A DNA stretch of 64,000 nt from JAVDCA01 sp963819385. Its GTDB lineage: Bacteria; Pseudomonadota; Alphaproteobacteria; Rhizobiales; Xanthobacteraceae. The notes beneath the pieces were generated by a model, which saw only the letters and a list, made by a program, of their open reading frames with translations, searched no databases and was not told the DNA's origin. The stretch's first letter is position 1. Each line of letters starts with the position of its first letter. The stretch spans positions 124,001 through 188,000 of the forward strand of contig CAWFVV010000001.1 in NCBI GenBank assembly GCA_963819385.1. Direction: 5' to 3'. The translations under genes were made by a program, and so were the position numbers. Positions 44,623 through 53,839 of this stretch are shown here, piece after piece.

Positions 44623-45599
44623 ATGGCGCCGAACGATCCAAGCGATCCGAAGCAACCGAGCCTGTTGGACCTCATCAGGACCATGGCCTGGGCGCCCGCG
44701 AATTTGCCTCAGTTTTCGGGCCCGCCACCTGCCTCGACAAACATGCCGGCCGACGGCCCGAGCGGCGGACTGGCCGCGTCCGGCCCCGGCGGCACGCCGC
44801 CAACCCCGTGGACCAATTTCCTGCCACCGGCCTCATACGCCCCGCCTTCCCGTGGGGCCGACTTCGCGGCCGCCCCGGCGCCGCGGCTCGCCGCTGTCAA
44901 TGCGGACACTGCCCAGGCGAGCGGCGCGTCGTCGAATGCCCAGCCGTCCAAGGTGCCGTTGCCTTACAGGCGCCCATGGAACGCGCCGCAGGCGCCGCCC
45001 ATCGGGATGTCGCAGGCGACGCCTTGGTCGCCGAACGTCAGCGGGTTCACGCCTGCAGACGCTCCACCCGCATTCGATGCGAGGTGGGCGAATTCGGCAC
45101 CATCGCCGTCATTGCTGGATATGAGCAATGTTCCGTCGCTACTATCACAGCAGACGCCCAAGCCGTCGGCCGACGGCAGGGTCGATCCTCGCTATGTGTA
45201 CGACTATTTCCTCAACCGAGGCTTCAATACTGCCCAGGCGGCGGCGCTCGTGGGGAACATGATGCGAGAATCGGATAATCTCAAACCCGATGCGGTGAAT
45301 CCCGCGGAAAATGCTCATGGCTTCCTCTCGTGGGAAGGCCCTCGTTGGCCGGCTCTGCAAAAGTTCGCGGCGGCGCGCGGGACGTCGCCAACGATGTGAA
45401 CACGCAGCTCGATTTCGTGATCCACGAGATGCGTGGTTCGGAAGCGCCGAACGTGCGAAGATTTCTCCTGACCGATAACGTGGAGGACGCGAACGCCGCG
45501 CTCAAGCCGTTTATCCGGTATAGCGATCTCGCCTCCGAACCGTTGCGCTTGGAAAATGCGCGGAGAGTGTTGGCCCTCCCCTGGGCGAGCGCCAGGTAG
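44623..45599 (+). CDS. Toxin-like protein with phage-lysozyme tip, one frameshift
   Basis: The start ATG 44623 follows AGGAG. The N-terminal half is Pro/Ala/Ser-rich with a DLIRTMAW start and FLPPASYAPP, related in style to the SFWDLLP toxins. The C-terminal part is a tail-lysozyme (phage lysozyme 2) domain: VYDYFLNRGFNTAQAAALVG, NMMRESDNLKPDAVNP, HGFLSWEGPRWPALQKFA, with the catalytic Glu in MMRES. The frame shifts near 45,390, after GTSPT, into DVNTQLDFVIHEMRGSE. The lysozyme may act in the periplasm of a target cell or as a virion enzyme. The neighbouring secreted protein suggests the former. Confidence 0.65.
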
Positions 45600-45697
45600 C
45601 GCCTACGGCCAGCTCAACTTCGGCTTGTCATTGGAATCTGAGCGAAGTAACTTCGCGGACGCGATATCGCCGACGCAACGATAAAGGATATCGACCA

Positions 45698-46186
45698 ATG
45701 CCAGCCAAATACGAGGTGTGGCTTGTGGCCGTGGCTCTTTCCGTCTGCCTTGCCGGTCCCAGCGTGGCGGCCGGCGATTTTCCCCGTTCGTCGTGCAAGA
45801 CTTGGAATGGGACTGTGGTGGCGATGTCCGGCGTCGACACGAGCCACGCCCGCATGCGCGGAATCATCACCCGGGCGGACGTCCAGGAATATTGTGATCG
45901 CGATCCTGGCGCCGAGACGATTCCTTACGGTGGCAAGTTCACGGTGAAGCAATGTGTCGCGCGGTACTATCGCAAGGTGAGGAACCTCAAACTGCTGGCG
46001 CGGGCGGATTGTGCCCGCGCGACGTTGGAATTCCATGACGGCAATTTCCCCGTGCGGCGCGTGCAGCTTCCTTTCGAGTATGTCGGTTGTTCGTCGGGCA
46101 CCGTTCCTTTGGTCTATCAATTCGAAAAGCTCTGTCCCACGCGGGCGCGAGAGTTGAAGCTTAGCGAGCCCTCGCCGCTGAAGTAG
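45698..46186 (+). CDS. Secreted protein, candidate periplasmic immunity to the lysozyme tip
   Basis: A signal peptide (YEVWLVAVALSVCLAGPSVA, then AGDF) precedes ~135 residues with six or more Cys (SSCKTWNGTVVAMSG, QEYCDRDPGAETIPYGG, KQCVARYYRKVRNLKLLARA). Export and disulphides fit a periplasmic inhibitor. It follows the lysozyme-tipped gene and interrupts the structural genes. It is not similar to the cytoplasmic immunity genes. I do not recognise a family. Confidence 0.55.
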   Translation: MPAKYEVWLVAVALSVCLAGPSVAAGDFPRSSCKTWNGTVVAMSGVDTSHARMRGIITRADVQEYCDRDPGAETIPYGGKFTVKQCVARYYRKVRNLKLLARADCARATLEFHDGNFPVRRVQLPFEYVGCSSGTVPLVYQFEKLCPTRARELKLSEPSPLK

Positions 46187-46415
46187 GCGCCGCGGTCAGA
46201 TGGTCATTCTAGGCTTATAAGCAACGGCTTAGGGGAGTGCGCCCTCATCCGCCCTCCGATCAAATCGCGAGCTGGCTCTTTTCCCTCGCGGGTCGGGCTT
46301 GCCCAACCTAAGCGCTATTGATGTCGAAGTCGGGCAAATCCTGCTGAGTAGCTCGACGTCGGTAGAACGAGCGCCGAAGACCCGCGTCCAACCCCATTTT
46401 CCAAGGCTTCATGAC

Positions 46416-46703
46416 ATGAGCGACGTCGTCGCGCGTATCCATCTCGATTCCGACGGCGACCGCTTCACGGTCGAGCACGTGCAGGACGTGGCTCCGATCC
46501 TCGCGCGCAACAAGGCGCTGCAGTCGCAGCCGCAGAAGAGCGACTGGGGGCGCCACATCGCGACCATTCCGAACGTGGTCCTGGTCAAGTGGATGACGGA
46601 GGAGGGCGCCGACGTGCTGCGCATGTCGGGCGAGGAGTTCGGCGCCTTCATCCGCAAGAAGCTGGACGATCCGGATTGGCGGCATCTGCGCGTGGATCGG
46701 TGA
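46416..46703 (+). CDS. Conserved small phage protein upstream of tail adaptor
   Basis: The start ATG 46416 (MSDVVARIHLDSDGDRFTVE) is chosen over an upstream frame without homologous feel. The 95 residues contain WGRHIATIPNVVLVKWMTEE, ADVLRMSGEEFGAFIRKKLD, seen in many podophages just before the tail adaptor. Function is unknown. Confidence 0.65.
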   Translation: MSDVVARIHLDSDGDRFTVEHVQDVAPILARNKALQSQPQKSDWGRHIATIPNVVLVKWMTEEGADVLRMSGEEFGAFIRKKLDDPDWRHLRVDR

Positions 46704-46716
46704 GGCGCTCTTTCTT

Positions 46717-46950
46717 CTCCCTCTCCCCCTTCAGGGGGAGAGGGTCGGGGTGAGGGGGCCTATCCGCGGGTCGTTGCGAGCGATGTATTTCGCCGAGACT
46801 CAGCGCCCCTCACCCCAACCCTCTCCCCATCGCAAGTCGGGCCTGCCCGACTTGCGCACCATGAGTGCCGAACTCGGGCAGGCCCGAGTTCGGATGCGGG
46901 GAGAGGGAGCGCAGGCGCCGTGCGCGCCTCACACGCGCACTCTCCTGAAC
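46717..46950. repeat. Composite palindromic repeats
   Basis: CTCTCCCCCTTCAGGGGGAG and an inverted CCTCACCCCAACCCTCTCCC, then GCAAGTCGGGCCTGCCCGAC TTGC and CTCGGGCAGGCCCGAG hairpins. These match the style of the repeats at 49055 and of rhizobial genomes. No gene is supported in this gap. Confidence 0.65.
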
Positions 46951-46963
46951 TCCGAGAAACATC

Positions 46964-47587
46964 ATGCCCCTGCAAACGTACACCGACCTGCAATCCGCCA
47001 TCGCAAGCTGGCTCGCGCGCTCCGACCTCGCCGTGAACATCCCCGACTTCATCACGCTGTTCGAGACGGTGGCGAACCGGCGGCTGCGGGTGCGCCAGCA
47101 GGAGGCGACGGTCACGCTCACGCCCGTGAACGGGGTCGCGACGCTGCCGGCGGATTATCTCACGTGGCGGCGGGTCACATGGATGGGCGCGGTGCCGCGC
47201 GAGCTCGAGTATGTGCATCCGTCCTACCTGCATGCGCTCTTTCCGACGCTCCAGCAGGGCGATCCGCGCTACTTCTGCATCGAGGGCGCAAGCCTCACGC
47301 TCGGGCCGTCAGACAACAGCAACCTGACGTTCGACTATTTCCAGAAAGTCCCGAGCCTCGCGGCGCTCGCGGCGCAGACGCCGCCGGTGACCACCAACTG
47401 GCTCTTCTCGACCTGGCCCGACCTCTATCTCTTCGGCGCGCTCGCCGAGGCGCACGGCTTCGTCAAGGATCCCGACAGCCTCACGCTGTGGGCGGGGCGG
47501 CGCGACGCGATCTTCGACGAGATCGACCGGCTCGACACCAAGACGCGCGGGCCCTCGGCGGTGCGCGTGATGGGAGCGACGCCGTGA
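46964..47587 (+). CDS. Head-tail adaptor (tail tubular A-like)
   Basis: The 207-residue protein (MPLQTYTDLQSAIASWLARS, DLAVNIPDFITLFETVANRR, FEYVHPSYLHALFP-like block, DLYLFGALAEAHGFVKDPDS) matches podoviral adaptor proteins that connect portal and nozzle. The stop overlaps the next GTG start (GTGA). Confidence 0.8.
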   Translation: MPLQTYTDLQSAIASWLARSDLAVNIPDFITLFETVANRRLRVRQQEATVTLTPVNGVATLPADYLTWRRVTWMGAVPRELEYVHPSYLHALFPTLQQGDPRYFCIEGASLTLGPSDNSNLTFDYFQKVPSLAALAAQTPPVTTNWLFSTWPDLYLFGALAEAHGFVKDPDSLTLWAGRRDAIFDEIDRLDTKTRGPSAVRVMGATP

Positions 47588-49044
47588 TTCCGTTCGGCGA
47601 GTACCGCCCGGACGTGAGCGACTACGCAGCGTCCTACACCGACCAGGTCGCGAATGCGCTGCCGCGCGGCGACGGCTACGGCCCGATGCAGGACTTCGCC
47701 GCCTACAGCGCCGGCCTGCCGGGCGCGTGCCGCGGCTTCTTCAAGGCGATCAAGACCGACGGCTCGATCGCGATTTTCGCCGCGACCGCGACGAAGCTCT
47801 ACCAGCTCAACAACACCAACCAGACCTGGACCGACGTGAGCCTCGGCGGCGGCAGCTACGCGTCGGTCTCCGCGAGCGACCAGTGGCAGTTCGTCCAGTA
47901 CATCAACTTTGTCGTCGCGGTGCAGGCGAATGTCGCGCCGCAGTTCTTCGACCTCACGGCCTCGACGGCGTTCGGCAATCTCGCCGGCTCGCCGCCGCAG
48001 GCGCGCTACATCGCGGTGGTCGGCGACTTCGTGGTGCTCTCCGGCCTGCTCAACAATCCCTATCGCGTGCAGTGGTCGGGCCTCGGCGATCCGACCAATT
48101 GGACCAACACGACCAATTCGTCGAACTTCCAGGACCTCCCCGACGGCGGCATCGTGCGCGGTGTGGCGGGCGGCGAGTTCGGCAATATCTTCCAGGACAC
48201 GGCCATCCGCCGCATGATCTATGCGCCGGGCTCGCCGGTGATCTTCCAGATCGAGCGCATCAGCGACGACCGCGGCCTCTATGCGCCGTATTCGCTGATC
48301 CGCTCGGGCGACCAGATCTTCTTCCTCGGCGCGCAGGGTTTCCAGCAGATGGACCCGGGCGGCTACCCGGCCGCGATCGGCAAGGAGCGCGTCGACCGCA
48401 CGTTCTTCGCCAACCTCGACAAGAGCAGCCTGCAGCTCGTGCTCGGCGCGTCGGATCCGAAGAACAACCGCGTGTTCTGGGCGTACAAGTCGAACGCCGG
48501 CGCGACCGGGGTGTTCAACTCGCTGCTCGTCTACGACTACGTGCTCGCGCGCTTCACGCCGATCGCGATGAGCGGCGAATTCCTCGGCTCGTGCTCGCAG
48601 CCGGGGCTGACGCTGGAGAATCTCGACAGCATCGCGCCCGGAGGCTCGCTCGATGCCCTGACGGCCTCGCTCGACAGCTTCGCGACCTCGGTCACGCCCG
48701 AGATCGCGGGCTTCAACGCAAGCCACCAGCTCGGCTTCTTCCGCGGCGCCAACCTCGAGGCGACGCTCGCGACCAGCGCGCAGGCGCAAGCCGGGCGACG
48801 CGCCTTCGTGCGCGGCTTCCGTCCGATCACCGATGCGCCGGCCGTGTTCGGCTCGGTCGGCATGCGCGAGCGGCTGACGGATGCCGAGGCGTTCTCGCCC
48901 GAGACCGAGATGGACGCGACAGGCAACTGTCCGCAGCGTGCCTCGACCCGCTATGCGCGCGGCAACGTGCGCATCCCCTACGGCACGACGTGGAGCTTCG
49001 CGACCGGCGTCGAGCCGGACGTCGCGCCGGAGGGGGCGCGATAA
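47584..49044 (+). CDS. Podoviral tail nozzle / DNA stabilisation protein
   Basis: The start is GTG 47584. The 486-residue beta-rich protein shows IPFGEYRPDVSDYAASYTDQ, SGLPGACRGFFKA-type start, SDQWQFVQYINFVVAVQANV, YRVQWSGLGDPTNWTNTTNS, and GIVRGVAGGEFGNIFQDTAI, the blade pattern of tail tubular protein B / gp10-like proteins. It closes and extends the tail tube. Upstream frame extension is spurious. Confidence 0.78.
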   Translation: MIPFGEYRPDVSDYAASYTDQVANALPRGDGYGPMQDFAAYSAGLPGACRGFFKAIKTDGSIAIFAATATKLYQLNNTNQTWTDVSLGGGSYASVSASDQWQFVQYINFVVAVQANVAPQFFDLTASTAFGNLAGSPPQARYIAVVGDFVVLSGLLNNPYRVQWSGLGDPTNWTNTTNSSNFQDLPDGGIVRGVAGGEFGNIFQDTAIRRMIYAPGSPVIFQIERISDDRGLYAPYSLIRSGDQIFFLGAQGFQQMDPGGYPAAIGKERVDRTFFANLDKSSLQLVLGASDPKNNRVFWAYKSNAGATGVFNSLLVYDYVLARFTPIAMSGEFLGSCSQPGLTLENLDSIAPGGSLDALTASLDSFATSVTPEIAGFNASHQLGFFRGANLEATLATSAQAQAGRRAFVRGFRPITDAPAVFGSVGMRERLTDAEAFSPETEMDATGNCPQRASTRYARGNVRIPYGTTWSFATGVEPDVAPEGAR

Positions 49045-49054
49045 TTCGTCTTCC

Positions 49055-49220
49055 GTAGGGTGGGCAACCGCGCATGCTCGGCCATGCCGCGTGGGCAAAA
49101 TCGCACGCAAGTCGGGCCTGCCCGACTTGCGCATATTCGATGCCGATCTCGGGCAAGCCCGAGATCGGTGCGCGGTTGCCCACGCGGATGTGCTTGCGCT
49201 CGCGATTTTGCCCACCCTAC
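49055..49220. repeat. Large palindromic repeat GTAGGGTGGGCA...TGCCCACCCTAC
   Basis: Outer arms GTAGGGTGGGCAACCGCGC and its inverse are nested around CGCAAGTCGGGCCTGCCCGA CTTGCG and GATCTCGGGCAAGCCCGAGA TC hairpins. It is a typical Bradyrhizobium-like intergenic mosaic repeat. Confidence 0.8.
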
Positions 49221-49228
49221 GAACCTTC

Positions 49229-49318
49229 ACCCGCGCAGCAAGGAAGACGTGGATGGCCGGGACATAGGCGAGCGAAGCGACGCCGTTCTTCGAACGGCTA
49301 TGCCCGGCCATGACGGAG
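49229..49318. repeat. Rhizobial-type palindromic repeat, second copy
   Basis: CGTGGATGGCCGGGACATAG with TATGCCCGGCCATGACG and the inner GCCGTTCTTCGAACGGC palindrome; same family as 38437-38577, in the other module order. Confidence 0.72.
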
Positions 49319-49328
49319 GGGATGATCA

Positions 49329-49643
49329 ATGCCAGCCTATGTGGTCGCCCGCGACGAGAAGGACCTGAAGAAATTCGCGCAGGCGATCGCGCAGCTCGCG
49401 CAGGGGCGCTCCAACGCAGTCGGCAGCGTGACGCTCGCGGCGGGCGCGACCCACACGAGCGTCGCGGCGCTCACCTGCGCGAGCGGCAGCGTCATCCTGC
49501 TCTCGCCCGTGACCGCGCATGCGGCGGCCGAGCTCGCGGCGGGCGGCTGCTTCATCAGCGCGGTCGGCGAGAAGACCTTCACGATCGCGCACGCCAACAA
49601 CGCGCAGACCGACCGGACCTTCGGCTATGTCTGCCTCGGTTGA
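49329..49643 (+). CDS. Small phage protein
   Basis: The 104 residues (AYVVARDEKDLKKFAQAIAQ, LAQGRSNAVGSVTLAAGATH, TFTIAHANNAQTDRTFGYVC) are a conserved beta-rich phage protein found between tail nozzle and internal protein genes. Role is unknown. It overlaps the next gene by 17 bases. Confidence 0.6.
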   Translation: MPAYVVARDEKDLKKFAQAIAQLAQGRSNAVGSVTLAAGATHTSVAALTCASGSVILLSPVTAHAAAELAAGGCFISAVGEKTFTIAHANNAQTDRTFGYVCLG

Positions 49644-50052
49644 GCCTGCCTCGGTCGCGCTCGCCTGCGTGCCGCCCGACCAGGTCGCGCGGCTGTGGCC
49701 GCACATCGCGCATTACATCGCCCGCGCGATGGCGCGCGGCGGCATGGGCAGGTTTGCCGATGTCGAGGCCGACGTGCTCGCCGCCAACGCCTATCTGTGG
49801 GTCGCGACCGAGGCGGGCGCGATCCTCGCGGCCGCCGTCACCAAGGTGACGGGCGAGGGGCGCGCGCGGGTCTGCACCATCGTGGCGTGCGGCGGCCACG
49901 ACTGGCCGCGCTTCGGCTTTCTCATCGCGGGCCTGGAAAACTACGCGCGCGCCGAAGGCTGCGCGGCGGTGGAAATCTGCGGGCGGCCCGGCTGGCAGCG
50001 CCGGCTCGAGGGCTACCGCACCGTCAAAGTCGTCATCCGGAAAGGTCTCTGA
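49627..50052 (+). CDS. Phage GNAT-like protein
   Basis: The ATG 49627 starts MSASVEPASVALACVPPDQV. The 141 residues have the layout of small acetyltransferase-fold proteins of podophages: WPHIAHYIARAMARGGMGRF, LWVATEAGAILAAAVTKVTG, IAGLENYARAEGCAAVEICG, RPGWQRRLEGYRTVKVVIRK. It lies in the internal/virion protein block. Enzymatic activity is not proven. Confidence 0.68.
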   Translation: MSASVEPASVALACVPPDQVARLWPHIAHYIARAMARGGMGRFADVEADVLAANAYLWVATEAGAILAAAVTKVTGEGRARVCTIVACGGHDWPRFGFLIAGLENYARAEGCAAVEICGRPGWQRRLEGYRTVKVVIRKGL

Positions 50053-50054
50053 AC

Positions 50055-50918
50055 ATGGGCGGAACGTCTACGACCAGCAACTCGTCGACCCAGCAATCGC
50101 AATTGCAACCCTATGCGCCGGCCGCGACCGGGTTGCAGGGCATCATCGGCGCGATCAATCCGCTCACGAGCAACCTCGGCGTCACGCCGCAGGTCACCAA
50201 TGCGCTCGACCAGATCCAGGCGAACGCGAGCGGGCCCAATCCGTTTGCGGCGCCCGGCAGTTCGGCGGTGCTCTCGCAGCTCAACGGCGGCGCGAACTAC
50301 GGCACCGCGACCAACACGGTGAACAGCGGCTACAACGCCGCCACGAATGCGTTGTCGCCGTACCTTACGGGGAACGCGTTCGATCCGTCGAGCAACCCGG
50401 CGCTCGCGGCCCAGCTCGGCGCGGTGAACACCCAGGTGCAGAACACCGTCAATCCGATGTTCGCGGCGGCCGGCCGGCTCGCCTCGCCCGCGAACGCCGC
50501 TGCGATCGCGCAAGGCATCGCGCAGGGCGACAGCGGCATCCTGCAGAATGCTGCAGGTAACCAGCTCGCCGCCGCGAGTGCGCTCGGCGGCCTCGCCAAC
50601 AACACCGGCGGCGTTCTGGGCAATCTCGACGCCGGCAACGCCGGTATCCTGACGTCCGGCATCAACAACGCGCCGAACGCCTTCCAGCTTCCCAACCTCG
50701 GCGCGCAGACGCAGCTCGCCGCCGCGCTCCAGCAGAGCCAGCTGCCGATCCAGAATGCCAGCTCGCTTGCCGGCATCCTGTCGCCGATCGCGGCGCAGTT
50801 CGGCACGCAGACGGGCTCGGGCTCGAGCACGGGCACGAACACCATGTCGGGTGCGCAGCAGTTCGCGACGATCGGGCAGGGGCTCGGCGGGCTCGCAAAA
50901 TTCTTGTGGCCTTCCTGA
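50055..50918 (+). CDS. Phage internal (ejection) protein-like
   Basis: The 287-residue, Ala/Asn/Gln/Gly-rich, flexible protein (TSTTSNSSTQQSQLQPYAPA, GIIGAINPLTSNLGVTPQVT, NTVNPMFAAAGRLASPANAA, FATIGQGLGGLAKFLWPS) resembles DNA-ejection proteins located before the tail fibre in podophages. It starts 2 bases after the preceding stop. Confidence 0.55.
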   Translation: MGGTSTTSNSSTQQSQLQPYAPAATGLQGIIGAINPLTSNLGVTPQVTNALDQIQANASGPNPFAAPGSSAVLSQLNGGANYGTATNTVNSGYNAATNALSPYLTGNAFDPSSNPALAAQLGAVNTQVQNTVNPMFAAAGRLASPANAAAIAQGIAQGDSGILQNAAGNQLAAASALGGLANNTGGVLGNLDAGNAGILTSGINNAPNAFQLPNLGAQTQLAAALQQSQLPIQNASSLAGILSPIAAQFGTQTGSGSSTGTNTMSGAQQFATIGQGLGGLAKFLWPS

Positions 50919-50929
50919 GGAGGTGAACC

Positions 50930-51637
50930 ATGGGCTTTTTCGATGGATACCTGTCCGACCCGGAATCGACCGCAAACGCGACGGGCCCGTCGCCCGGATG
51001 GCTCGGCCCCATGCTGGCCGCGCAGCCCGGTGCGTCGCAGGGTTTCGACGCGCCGGCGCCGATGAACGCGGCGCCGATGAATTCGCCGGTGGCGAACGGC
51101 GGCGCGCTGTTCGACGGCTTCGGCAATCTGCTGCCGCCGTCACCGGCGGCCGCGCCGTCGCAGGCGGCCCCGAGCTTCGGCGATCGCCTGACCGCCGCGC
51201 TGACGGGTGCCGCGACCGCGAGGGGCCTCATCCCGACGCTGGCGAGCGGCATCGGCGGGTTCATGTCGCCGGGCGCGGCGAGCGTCGCCGCGCCGACGAG
51301 CGGCGGCCTGAGCGCGGGCGACCGCGCGACCGCCGCGCTGATGAACGTCGGCAATGCGCGCGGCTTCGTCCCAGCGCTCGCCGGCGCGGTCGTCGGAGCG
51401 ACCTCCGGTCAGCGTATCGCGCCGCCCGCCGGCTACCGCAATGGCGGCGGCGTGAGCGACACCGCGGCGCCGATCGCAGGCGTCGGGCCGAACGCCGGCA
51501 TGGCGCCCATCAATCAGGCGCCGGCCGCTGCGCCTGATGTGTTCGGGCGAGCGCGCGCCGCCATTGCGGCGGGCGCCCCGCGCGCCGCGGTCATTCAGCG
51601 CTTACAGCAGCTCGGAATCGACCCGAAGGGCCTTTGA
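50930..51637 (+). CDS. Phage protein, Ala/Pro/Gly-rich, possible internal protein
   Basis: A good ribosome site (GAGGTG) precedes ATG 50930. The 235 residues (MGFFDGYLSDPESTANATGP) are low-complexity with two repeats of type FGDRLTAALTGAATARGLIP / GDRATAALMNVGNARGFVPA. A C-terminal helix ends in RAAVIQRLQQLGIDPKGL, a motif common at the end of phage internal proteins. The Pro/Ala style recalls the N-termini of the toxins. Confidence 0.5.
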   Translation: MGFFDGYLSDPESTANATGPSPGWLGPMLAAQPGASQGFDAPAPMNAAPMNSPVANGGALFDGFGNLLPPSPAAAPSQAAPSFGDRLTAALTGAATARGLIPTLASGIGGFMSPGAASVAAPTSGGLSAGDRATAALMNVGNARGFVPALAGAVVGATSGQRIAPPAGYRNGGGVSDTAAPIAGVGPNAGMAPINQAPAAAPDVFGRARAAIAAGAPRAAVIQRLQQLGIDPKGL

Positions 51638-51766
51638 CATGCGCCTCCCCGAGGCGGGCCGCTCGACATCCTAGGCGCGTCGCGCCCGGCCGGAGCAATC
51701 CCTGTGGTGCTGGCCGCACCGGCAGCTTCATCTTCGTTCCGGTCGCGATCCGCGCCGCCTTGTAGC

Positions 51767-51789
51767 GAGGTCGGCGCGGCGACCTCTTT
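51767..51789 (+). terminator. Weak terminator-like hairpin
   Basis: GAGGTCG and CGACCTC pair around a 6-base loop, followed by TTT. It lies in the 180-base gap before the tail fibre. Confidence 0.4.
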
Positions 51790-51817
51790 CAACCGGTAGA
51801 ACCCGACGGGGTGACAC

Positions 51818-52807
51818 ATGCCTTTCTGGGAATGGTCGAAGACCGCGGCGTCGAATGCGACCGCCGACCCGACGATCAACTGGGCCGAGGGCATGTCGCC
51901 CTCCTCGGTGAACGACAGCGCCCGCGCCATGATGGCGCGCACGGCCGAGTGGCGCGACGACGTGTCGGGCACGATCACGACGGCAGGCAGTGGCACGGCC
52001 TACACGGTCGCCAGCAACCAGGGCTTCGACACGCTCGCGCATATGGCCGGCGCGATGATCGCCTTTGTGCCGCACACCACGAACGGCGCCACGGTGACGC
52101 TCAACGTGGACGGCCTGGGCGCGAAGCCGCTGCGCTACGGGCCGAGCCTTGAACTCCAATCGGGCATGCTGATCCAGGGCACGCCCTACGTCGCGACCTA
52201 CAACAACTCGGATGGCGCGTTCTATCTTCGCAACATTGCCGGCAACCCTTATGGCATCCCGCTCGGCGGATTGCTGCCCTATACGGGAACGACGGCGCCA
52301 AATTCCGCATTCGTGCTGCCGTTCGGTCAGGCGATTTCCCGCACGATTTACGCGACTTATTTCGCACTGGTTGGTACCACCTACGGCCCCGGTGACGGAT
52401 CGTCCACGTTCAATGTGCTGGACCTGCGCGGACGTGCGGTATTCGGCCTCGACAATATGGGCGGCTCGGCGGCGAGCCGAATCACTGTGGCGGGGGGTAA
52501 TTTCGATGGGACATCACTTGGAACGGCGGGCGGGGGGCAAAATAAGACGATAGCGCAAGCCAATCTGCCCGCTGCAACCCTAACAACGACGATCACTGAT
52601 CCTGGGCATTTTCACACAACTAGCAATATTGTGGGGGTTCCAGGGGGAACATCTGGCACCACGTATTATGGGCCATTCGCTGGAACTTTGAATACGGATA
52701 CCAAAACAACCGGCATCACGGCCAGTACTGCGCTCGGCGGCAGCGGCACTGCGCTCCCTGTCCTGCCGCCCGCGATAGTGCTGCCGTTCATTCTGCGGGT
52801 GATCTAG
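51818..52807 (+). CDS. Tail fibre with phage tail collar domain
   Basis: The N-terminus MPFWEWSKTAASNATADPTI, SPSSVNDSARAMMARTAEWR is a widespread fibre-attachment motif. The C-terminal half is a tail collar domain: LPYTGTTAPNSAFVLPFGQA, ATYFALVGTTYGPGDGSSTF, NVLDLRGRAVFGLDNMGG. His residues in ITDPGHFHTT match the metal-binding HxH knit of such fibres. The end (LPPAIVLPFILRVI) is also typical. It should recognise the host surface. The 3' third has lower GC than the rest. Confidence 0.88.
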   Translation: MPFWEWSKTAASNATADPTINWAEGMSPSSVNDSARAMMARTAEWRDDVSGTITTAGSGTAYTVASNQGFDTLAHMAGAMIAFVPHTTNGATVTLNVDGLGAKPLRYGPSLELQSGMLIQGTPYVATYNNSDGAFYLRNIAGNPYGIPLGGLLPYTGTTAPNSAFVLPFGQAISRTIYATYFALVGTTYGPGDGSSTFNVLDLRGRAVFGLDNMGGSAASRITVAGGNFDGTSLGTAGGGQNKTIAQANLPAATLTTTITDPGHFHTTSNIVGVPGGTSGTTYYGPFAGTLNTDTKTTGITASTALGGSGTALPVLPPAIVLPFILRVI

Positions 52808-53541
52808 ATCGAGCGCATTCGCAAAAGATCAGAAACGGACCAAGCGCGCAGGAATGAAACGATGTTTCGGACCTCGCGAATGCGCAGGCGCCTTAACGCG
52901 AGCGCCTCAAGCTGAGAATAAGGCGGCTTGCATCCCGGCCCAATCGTGGATGCAATACCGGAGGGTCGCGCCAGCGTGGGGCGCGCCTCAACTACGCGCA
53001 GACCAGGAACGTAACTGTCAAGGAATAGTGCTACGTCGATTGCAACCCGAAGGTAGCCTATACGCGCAACGATCTTCCTCGCCCCCTCGCGGCTGAATAT
53101 CTGTGCCGTCATCGCCGGATGGTGGCGCAAGCCTGATGACAGTGAAAAGCCGTCGAAGGTCGCTATCGGAATGGATGGCCGCTTGCCGGGCCGTGTTTGG
53201 GTTTCGAGCCTAAGCACGTCGAAGATCGGAAGCCCTTGAAGCGTTGAGAGATCGAACAGCGTGCGCGCTTGGGGTGATATCTCGGCATCGTCCTCTAAGG
53301 TGCATACAAATTTGTCGGCGCCATCCGCGATCTCTCGCAGGGAAGCTAGGTGGCTCTCGGCGCATCCCATCGCGCCGAGGGGCATCGTGGGCTCATAGCG
53401 AGCGCGCGCAGATGGCGAAAGCGTGTTGCCGTCGATCGCAGCGAAGAACCGAAATGGAATGCCCAGTGAAGCAAGATGCGCGCCGATGTAGGCGCGCCGA
53501 TCTGTGCTGCGCTCCAAGCTAATTACGACGACCGGGATCAT
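52804..53541 (-). CDS. Glycosyltransferase family 25 (LPS-type)
   Basis: The 245-residue protein opens with IPVVVISLERSTDRRAYIGA, followed by FFAAIDGNTLSPSARARYEP, GAMGCAESHLASLREIADG and CTLEDDAEISPQ (acidic DxD-like site), the signature of GT25. It lies on the opposite strand to the phage structural genes and abuts the tail fibre (4-base overlap of ends). A sugar transferase beside a fibre gene suggests surface modification of the lysogen, i.e. receptor masking, a moron function (inference). Confidence 0.85.
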   Translation of the reverse strand: MIPVVVISLERSTDRRAYIGAHLASLGIPFRFFAAIDGNTLSPSARARYEPTMPLGAMGCAESHLASLREIADGADKFVCTLEDDAEISPQARTLFDLSTLQGLPIFDVLRLETQTRPGKRPSIPIATFDGFSLSSGLRHHPAMTAQIFSREGARKIVARIGYLRVAIDVALFLDSYVPGLRVVEARPTLARPSGIASTIGPGCKPPYSQLEALALRRLRIREVRNIVSFLRAWSVSDLLRMRSI

Positions 53542-53566
53542 CTTGTGATCCTACCACAACCTCCAC

Positions 53567-53839
53567 ATGAAAGGAAATACCATCGAACCGATCCTCTGGG
53601 CGGTCATTGGCGCCGGTGGCGTCGTCGCCCTCATCCTCTGCCGTCTCGCTGCCAAGCACGGATGGGCGTGGGTTGAGGCTAAGGTGAAAGCCAAGGCTGC
53701 GGCTGCAGAGGCCGATGCCAAGGCCAAGATCACCGCAGCGGTCGGCGACGTCGATGCCAAAATCAAGGGCGCCGTCGCAACCGAGGTCGCCACGATCAAG
53801 GCGGACATCGCGGCTCTCAAGGCCAAGGTGGGCGTCTGA
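53567..53839 (+). CDS. Small one-helix membrane protein with coiled coil, lysis-region
   Basis: A transmembrane segment (ILWAVIGAGGVVALILCRLA) is followed by a charged Ala/Lys coiled coil ending KADIAALKAKVGV. A paralogue lies at 57224 with the same end (KADVAAIKAKVGV). The stop TGA shares bases with the next ATG (TGATG), coupling it to the endolysin start. It could be a holin, pinholin or spanin-like partner. Confidence 0.6.
   Translation: MKGNTIEPILWAVIGAGGVVALILCRLAAKHGWAWVEAKVKAKAAAAEADAKAKITAAVGDVDAKIKGAVATEVATIKADIAALKAKVGV

Noticed and set aside
47425..49329. Long minus-strand frame opposite the tail nozzle gene
   Set aside because: Antisense shadow of a recognisable phage tail gene, with no domain of its own.
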